Of a stretch of DNA of 9,549 nucleotides, positions 1-7,600 are shown in pieces; the stretch's first letter is position 1, and each line of letters starts with the position of its first letter. The notes under the pieces were generated by a model. That model made no database searches, had not been told where the DNA came from, and saw nothing but the letters and a program-made list of their open reading frames with translations. Position numbers and translations under genes: made by a program. The stretch is taken from NCBI GenBank assembly GCA_041844735.1, contig JBGZBP010000003.1, forward strand, positions 1-9,549, in the 5' to 3' direction. This DNA comes from CAJPNN01 sp041844735. Its GTDB lineage: Bacteria; Bacillota; Clostridia; Peptostreptococcales; Anaerovoracaceae.

Positions 1-2
1 AG

Positions 3-1601
3 TTGGTTAAGAATGTGCCTGTCGACAAAACAATGCTTGTAAAAGCAATAAGCGACGGACAGAAAGCATATGAGGATCCTAAAAAAGATGCTTTAGGCAA
101 AAGAGAGCTTTTGGAAGCTGTTAAAGAAGGAATGAGAATAAATGAGAGGTCATCATCAAAGAAAGCGGAAGTCGTAAAGATTTCGGAAAAGATAGTTGAG
201 CTCATTGGACAACTGCAAGACGATGTTTTACCTCCGTTCTTAAATGTTACACCGATTAGTAAAGGCGACAAAAATATTAAAATAATGACAGAAAAAAATG
301 CAACTGTGAGAGTTGTAGTCACAAATGCAGGTATGGTAGAAAAAGAAGCTAAAGAGAAAATTGCCGAGTCGGTTACTTTGGTTATTGAGCTTGAAAAAGC
401 TTTGGAGGAGGGAGATTCTGTTGTTATTACTTCAACTGACAAGTCCGGAAACGTATCAAAAGCTGAATATAAGATTTATAGACAGTTGAAGAAACCGGAA
501 CTTGTAGGGGATGTAACTGCAGGAATTGACACATTCAAGGTGAGTGCAGACAAAGATGTGGCTATAGAAGTAAGTTCGGATAATGATTCATCCTTAAGAA
601 CTAAAAATGTAAGCACAGATAGTGCCGGAACAGTATATACAGTTACGGTAAACAGAGTTTTAAAGAGCAATGAAATCATTAAAATTAAGGCAACTGCCAA
701 TAACAGCGGTCAAGGGGGGCTTGACAGTGAGGAACTGCTTGTTAAAGTGACAGCGGTGGAGGAAAAAACAAAAACACCGACATTTAAGAATGAGGATGAT
801 ATAAAGGCAGGTATTGACGAAATTGTAATAGTTGCTGAAAAAGGTTCCGAAATCAAAATAAAAGACGGCATGGGAATAAATCTGCTTATGTTGAAGATTG
901 AATCTCCTACTGAAGTATCGCCGGGAATGGTAGAGTATACTTTGAATTTAAATTCGAGACTTGAAGCAAATCAGGAAATCATTATTACCGCTCAGGCGAA
1001 AGATAAAAAAATAAGTGATGAACTGAGACTTGTAGTAAAGGAAGAAACGCCGTCACTGATCAGACCGGAGATAATAGACTCTCAGGATTTAAAAGCAGGA
1101 AAGGATAGCTTTAAAATAAGAGCGGATCAGGGTGTAAATATAAGCTGCAAGGTATCAGGTTCAGATATGACATTTGATGTGTTTGATGAAACGCCCGGAG
1201 TTTATTTAATAAGGGCAAGCAAGGCATTTGCAGGTGGAGAGAGACTTCAAATTTATGCTCATAAATTCGGATATGCAAATAGTGAAACATTGTTTTTTGA
1301 TGTGCCGGGACAGGGCGGAGCGGAAGAGCCGCCTACAACACTTGAAATTGTCAATGTTAAGGGCGCAGAAATCGGCTCAAATACAATAACGTTTTTAACA
1401 TTGAAAACAGTTAAGAGAGCATTTGTCAAAATTAACAGAGGCTTTGAAGTTATAAGATTCGATATTCAAAATGATGGAAACGGCAAGATTACCGCGACCA
1501 CTCGGGACTCATCAAAAACGATAATGTCGGGAGATAAAATAACAATAAATGTTACTGACGAAGAATATAATGATAAAGAGATGATTATTCAGATACCTTG
1601 A
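3..1601 (+). CDS. Partial multidomain surface/secreted protein: FIVAR-like segment plus five Ig-like repeats (5' end outside window)
   Basis: The frame is open from the left edge, and its first codon here (TTG) has no ribosome binding site, so this is the C-terminal part (532 residues visible) of a longer protein. Residues about 7-71 are a charged helical segment beginning VDKTMLVKAI, resembling the FIVAR domain of Gram-positive surface proteins. Five beta-rich modules follow (about 77-160, 165-250, 259-347, 355-435, 446-532). Each opens with a motif like D-x-KAG-x-D-x-F-x-I-x-A and closes with a strand pair like L-x-x-x-x-x-I-x-I-x-A-x-A, as in bacterial Ig-like domains. It ends in QIP-TGA with no LPXTG, SLH or membrane anchor, so any anchor must be N-terminal or absent. 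The role is probably adhesin-like or structural (inference). No terminator is visible before the next gene 51 bp on, so co-transcription is possible. The family cannot be named with confidence. Confidence 0.85.
   Translation: MVKNVPVDKTMLVKAISDGQKAYEDPKKDALGKRELLEAVKEGMRINERSSSKKAEVVKISEKIVELIGQLQDDVLPPFLNVTPISKGDKNIKIMTEKNATVRVVVTNAGMVEKEAKEKIAESVTLVIELEKALEEGDSVVITSTDKSGNVSKAEYKIYRQLKKPELVGDVTAGIDTFKVSADKDVAIEVSSDNDSSLRTKNVSTDSAGTVYTVTVNRVLKSNEIIKIKATANNSGQGGLDSEELLVKVTAVEEKTKTPTFKNEDDIKAGIDEIVIVAEKGSEIKIKDGMGINLLMLKIESPTEVSPGMVEYTLNLNSRLEANQEIIITAQAKDKKISDELRLVVKEETPSLIRPEIIDSQDLKAGKDSFKIRADQGVNISCKVSGSDMTFDVFDETPGVYLIRASKAFAGGERLQIYAHKFGYANSETLFFDVPGQGGAEEPPTTLEIVNVKGAEIGSNTITFLTLKTVKRAFVKINRGFEVIRFDIQNDGNGKITATTRDSSKTIMSGDKITINVTDEEYNDKEMIIQIP
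231..1598 (+). repeat. Five tandem Ig-like modules of about 87-96 residues in the partial surface protein
   Basis: Aligning by eye on the entry motif (GDKNIKIMTEK at residues 88-98, AGIDTFKVSADK at 173-184, AGIDEIVIVAEK at 269-280, AGKDSFKIRADQ at 365-376, IGSNTITFLTLK at 457-468) gives a period of roughly 87, 96, 96 and 92 residues. The second landmark also recurs: an arm ending in I/V-x-I-x-A followed by a charged turn. The middle three copies are most alike and the first and last are more diverged. The repeats are visible only at protein level. DNA identity between copies is low, so this is an old duplication rather than a recently expanded tract. Confidence 0.7.
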
Positions 1602-1640
1602 TAGAAAATGCAAAGTGTATAAAGATTAAAACAATAAATC

Positions 1641-1645
1641 AGGAG
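1641..1645 (+). promoter_or_regulatory. Ribosome binding site of the giant protease gene
   Basis: AGGAG lies 7 nt before the ATG at 1653, an ideal spacing. The predicted protein begins MYKKYLSLILIV, a canonical signal-peptide start, and the two observations together fix this start codon. Confidence 0.9.
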
Positions 1646-1652
1646 ATAAATT

Positions 1653-4600
1653 ATGTATAAAAAATACTTATCCCTTATATTGATAGTGATGATGTTGATA
1701 TCATCACTATCAGTGTTTTCTTATGCAGATACGGAAACAAAAGAACAAGGGAATCATACGGATAAATTTGATAAAAGCCTTATTAGTGCCATGGATAAGG
1801 AAGACAGGATTGATGTTATAGTTCATATGGCGGAAAAAGCCGATTTGGAAGAGGCGAAAAGAGAAGCCCTTGATAAGAGATTCGGAGAAACGGAAATCAT
1901 TGAAAGAAAAGCGGTAATAGGAGCGCTGGAGGAAACTGCTAAATCTTCGCAGGCGGATTTACTGGAATTTCTCGACAAAGAGAAGCAAAAAGGAAGAGTA
2001 TACAGTTATGAAAGCTTTTTTATAATAAATGCTGTCAGGGTGGAGGCAGACAATGCGATTATAAAAGAACTTAGCAAAAGAGATGATATTAAAAAAATAA
2101 CATTGAACAAAAAAATTAAGCAGGATAAACCTATAATTCCTGAAAATAAAAATATTTTTGCGGCAAGAGGATTATCTCAGGAAGAACAGATAGAATGGAA
2201 TATTAAAGCCATAGGTGCAGACAGGGTATGGAAAGACTTTGGCGTACAGGGTGAAAACGTGACGGTGGGCATAATAGATACAGGTGTTTATGTAGGCAAC
2301 CCTGCAATCCATGAAAAATGGAGAGGATATGATAAAATCACTAAAACCCAGAAAACAAAGGGAAACTATGTGGATTATATTGAAGGTAAGGCATTTCCCG
2401 ACCCTACGCCTGCCAACAATCACGGAACCCATGTTGCAGGAACGATACTGGGTGAAATGACAAGAAATACAGGAGAGAAATATAATAGAATCGGTGTTGC
2501 ACCGGGAGCAAAATTTATATCGGCAAGAGCCTTTGATGATTTCGGGGGAAGACATGATACTATTTTAAAATGTGCAGAGTGGATGTTAAAACCGGGAGGT
2601 AAAGCGGAGGATGCCCCGGATATAGTAAACAACTCATGGGGAGGAAGCAACAATATAGATCCGTGGTTTAAGGATGTAATAAATGTTTGGAGAAAGGCTA
2701 ACATTTTTCCTGTTTTTGCAGCAGGAAATTTAACAAATTTTGAAATTCAGCAGGCAGGTACAATAACAAATCCGGGGTCTTTAAAAGAAGCTTTTGCTGT
2801 AGGTGCTGTAAATTCGGATAATAAAATAGCAACTTTTTCAAAATGGGGACCATCACTGTTTCCGGATGCAAAAGACAGATATAAACCCGAGATTGTTGCT
2901 CCGGGAGTACAGATTAGATCGGGGCTTGCAAATGGAGGTTTTGCCAGCTGGAACGGTACAAGTATGGCAACTCCGCACATAGCAGGTGTTGTGGCTCTAA
3001 TGAAATCAGCATCACCTAATTTGAAGGTGGATGAAATAGAAAAAATACTTAAAGAAACAGCACTTCCCCTAAAAGATAACATGTTTAAAGAATCGCCAAA
3101 TATGGCGTACGGATATGGACTTGTAAGTGCATATGATGCAGTAGCCGCAGTAATGGGAAAGGGAGTAGGAACTGTCAGCGGAAATGTAACGACTCGGGGA
3201 AATGATGTAAAAGAACCCGAAATTTCATTGGAAATTGAAAAGACCGTATTTAAAGGCAGGGATTTTAAAATTAAAGCACATATAAAAGATGATGTCTCGG
3301 TGGTGAAAGCCAAGGCGGCATACAGTAATGATGCGGGGCAGATATGGAAAGAAGAAGATCTTGAGCTCGTTGAGGGGGACAGCAAATCAGGTCAGTATAA
3401 GGCGGTTATTAAGGCTGACCAAATTAACGGAAGTGATTTACAGTTAAAGATAAGGGTTTGGGATTATGGAAGAAAGGATTCGGATGCAAAGGAAACACCT
3501 GCTCAAAATATACCTGTAAAGGAAGGAATAAATCCCGGAAAGTACAGGAATGATTTTGAACAGGAAGTTGACGGATGGCAATTTGACGGAATATGGAACT
3601 GGGGAAAACCTGTCAGTCATAAGGAACCCGAACCGAAAAACGGAGAGAAGTATGTGGGAACCGCAGTAGGAGAGGAGAAATTCCCATTAAGAGTAAATTC
3701 GTTTTTGACTATGCCGCCTATTGATATTTCAAAGCACCATGATAAAAAAGTTCTTTTAAAATACGATGAGTTTTTGGGGACGGATCCGGCAACATATTGT
3801 GCTATTGAGATAAAAACGGATGGAGGCGATTTCACTGAAATAGCGACTCGTGAAAGAGGAACGGAAGAAAAAAAGTGGAAAGAAATCACATATGATTTAA
3901 GTAAATACGTTAAATCCGGAAATATCATGGAACTTAGATTTAAACTTCAGGGACCACCCAAAGATGAGGGACCGGGCTGGTATATAGATAATGTTCAACT
4001 TACAGGAGAAACCGTAAACACAATTGGTAAGGTTAACGGGATCAAGTTGAAAAATATGTCGGATGGAGTCCGAATTACGTGGGATGAAAGCAATGATCCT
4101 ATAGTGACAGGATATAAGATATTTAGAAAAATTGATGGGGAAAATGAGTGGAAAAATCTACAACATATCTCCGATAAAGAAAAGACGGTATTTACGGATC
4201 CGATAAAGAATGATGGGAAATATTATTATAAAATAATTGCGGTAGATGACTATGGAAATGAGTCTGATGGGGAAGCGGTGAAAATTAATTTTGAAAAGCT
4301 TGATAATATATTTCATTCAAATCTGCAGGAGGATAACGGAGGACTCAAAGCCGAAGGTAGCTGGCAGTGGGGTGTTCCTGTAAAGACTTCGGGAAACGAC
4401 CCGTACAGTACTGTTTACTACAATGAACAAGGATTGTTTAATAAAATTAAAGATGCTGATAAGGTTTGGGGTACTATTCTTAAGGGAGCCTTGCAACCAA
4501 GGGAGTTCGCCGTATTGGAAACTCAAGAGATACAGATTCCGGATGCAATGAAAAACCCTGTATTGGAATTTGAATCATATAATACAATACCGTTTTCAAG

Positions 4601-7600
4601 TCTGTCGTCAAATATACACTTCAAGGTCGAAATCAATACAACAGGAAACACATGGACTGAAATTATTTCTCCTTTCATAATAATGGAAGAGGAGAATAAG
4701 AATAAATGGAATGATGTGATTGCGGATTTGAATTCTTACAAAGGTAAGACTGTAAAAATAAGATGGGTATCGGATACGCTAAAAGTTGCAAAAACGGATA
4801 AATACGAGCTGGGATGGTATGTAGACAACATTAGAATTGGCGAAAAAGTTAAAAACATAAACATGAGTGCAGACGGAAATATCGCAGTACCGAAAACAGC
4901 AAGTTTGGGCGAATCTGATGATTTTACGGAAACATTAAATAGTAATAAAATCGTACTTTTTGCAAGAGGCCCTGCAGGTATAAGGTCAGGGTTTATACCG
5001 CTAAAAGCAAAAGTCACTGTGAAAGAAACAGGGAAGAAGGTAATAAGCAACCCGGCAGACGGCAGCTATACTTTCCACCATGCGGAAACCGGTGATGAGA
5101 TGTGGACGGTGATAGCTGAAGCGTACGGATATTTCACAAAAGAGATTAAGATAGATCTGAAAAAAGGTCAGACAAAAAATGTTGACTTTGAATTGGAGCC
5201 CAAAGGTAAGGGGGGAATTCGAGGAAAGATTTTTGATGAAAACGGTTTTGCAATAGAAAACGCATATGTGAGACTTTTGGAAGACAGTAACTATCCCATT
5301 TCAAAAACCGACAGTAAAGGTGAGTTTGCCATTGATTCGGTATATGAGGGTGAATACAAACTGAGAGCATTTAAAAAAGGGTATTATGGAAAAACAATAA
5401 ATGTAAATGTACAGACTACAAAGACTACAGAGCCTAATATTACCTTGGAAAAGCATGAAAACGGATGGAAAAATGAGCTTTTAAATGTTGATAACGGCAA
5501 CTACTCAAAGCAGTATATTCACCACAGGGTAGCAGACGGTCCGAAAGGATATGCGGTGAGATACAGACCTGATAAAAAAGGCGGAATGGTAGTGAGTGCA
5601 TCCATATATGTACCGGAAAGTAAATCTCAAAATAAAATGATGGACATTTTAGTCATGGGATATGATGAAGACGGACGATTGGTAGAGCTGGGAAAAGAGG
5701 AAAATCACGCAATGGTGCCGAATCAATGGAATGAAATTCAGCTTGCAGGACACAACATCAAGACTGACAAATCATTTTATTTGATTGCTTTACAAAAAGT
5801 GAGCGGGCCGGACACGGTAACCGTAGGTATAGATAACAGTGATGATGCAATGAAGCCGGGAGCTCTGAATTCATACATATACAACGGAGCATTTTCAAAA
5901 TTGTCCACTACGGGCATTAACGGTGCCTTGATGATGAGATGCAACATGAGATTCCCCGAAAATGCAGAATCAAACCCTGAAGATCCTAATGAGCTGGATG
6001 CGGAAAGTGCAGGAAGTACTCCGATAATCGCTCCGGACGAAGAGGACGCTTTCATATTTGAGGAAGGAGAATATGAAAACAGCGGAGTTACGGGATATAT
6101 TAAGGGATACAAAGGACATAGCAAGAACATAGTGATACCGACAAGCATAAGAGGTAAAACAGTAAAGGCAATAGGAGCTGATGTTTTCAGAGATAAAAAT
6201 ATTAAAAATGTAAAACTGCCGCAAAAAGTTGAGATTATAGGCAAAAATGCATTTTATAATAACTATATTGAGAGCATCGAACTTCCCGAGAGTTTGAAAG
6301 CTATACATGAAGAAGCGTTTTCAGGAAACCTGATAAAAGAAATCAATGTCCCCGACAATGTTATGGAAATAGGTAGGGGAGCATTTTCAAAAAATGTGAT
6401 TTCGAAGGTCACAGGCATGAAGAATATTAGGAAGATACCGGAAAGAGCATTCTTCCTAAATGGAAGGATAGAAATGGAGATACCGGAAGTCAGAGAAATA
6501 GCTGATGATGCATTCGGGCCAAAATCTGAATCCAGAGAATATGCACTTCTTACGACATCGGAGGGGAACAAGTATAATTTAAAATCCAAGGATGGAGCAT
6601 ATATCATAAACCCTGCAAAAATCATTATGAATCTTTATGATGTAGAAGTTAAGAAGTTTATAAAGGAAGGCATTGAAATCATAGGTGATGACGGTACGGG
6701 AAAGACTCCGAAAGATTATTTGAATGTGAACCCTGTTTCAAATTATTACACTGTTGACGGCAGAACAGTCAGCATAAAAGCGCCTAGGGTAAAAGGATAT
6801 GCTAATTTACACGTTTCAAAGAATGTAGTGCTGGACAGTGCCTTAAAAAGCATAAAATTTGATTATTCGGATATAGAATTGATGTTGAGAGGCCCGATAA
6901 TCGAGGGAGATAAAGAAATAGTTGCGATAGGTGCCGCAGGCATACAGGTGGAGATTGTAAAAAACGGCGACAAAATAGGGATCGGCAAAGTTGATGAGGA
7001 TGGATATTTCGACTATGCCGTAAGCGGACTAAAAACAGGTGATAAGATAAAGTTCATCACAAGAGATGATGCGGGTAATGAATATACAAGCCAAGAGTAT
7101 GAGGTGCAGCCGGAACCTAAGAATCAGGGAGGAAGCATAGAAAATCTGTTCGTTATTGATAAGCAGGGCTTTTTAATGAGGTATTTAGGTAAGGAAAAAA
7201 ATCTTGTTATACCGTCATCGATAAACAGAAGAACAATTAAAAAGATTGCACCGCTGGTATTTTATAATATGGGAATTGAAACAGTAGATTTCAGCAATAA
7301 CACAGGTCTGGATGAAATAGGTAACGGAGCATTTGCCAGAAATAAATTACAAACAATCAGCTTCCCTAACGGCATGCTTCACTACGGCAAAAAATCGTTC
7401 GAGTACAACGAGTTGAAAAATGTTCAGTTGTCACCTCATGCACACCTGATTAACGAACGAGCTTTTCATGCCAACAAAATAAGAGAAATAGGAATTCCGG
7501 GAACGGTGGCACATATAAGACCGGGAGCATTTATGGACAACTTGATAGAAAGTGTGATATTGCCTAAAAGACTTGAATCGGTTGAATCATACGCATTTGC

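Noticed and set aside
3..5. TTG at the left edge as a true start codon
   Set aside because: Only two bases precede it, there is no ribosome binding site in view, and the protein begins inside a FIVAR-like domain without a signal peptide. The gene almost certainly continues upstream.
1598..1625. Possible promoter in the gap before the protease gene (TTGATA, then TATAAA or TAAAGA)
   Set aside because: TATAAA is only 14 bp from TTGATA, and the better-spaced TAAAGA (16 bp) is a poor -10. In A/T-rich DNA this is expected by chance, so no promoter is claimed.
2172..3385. Several minus-strand open frames opposite the protease domain (up to 212 codons at 2747-3385)
   Set aside because: They lie antisense to a clearly real S8 domain with intact catalytic motifs and show no recognisable domain. 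The other minus-strand frames across 476-8450 are similar shadows.
4977..4999. Inverted repeat GGTATAA/TTATACC with a 9-nt loop within the protease gene
   Set aside because: A 7-bp stem without a T-run is expected by chance in a window this size, and it sits mid-domain with no regulatory context.
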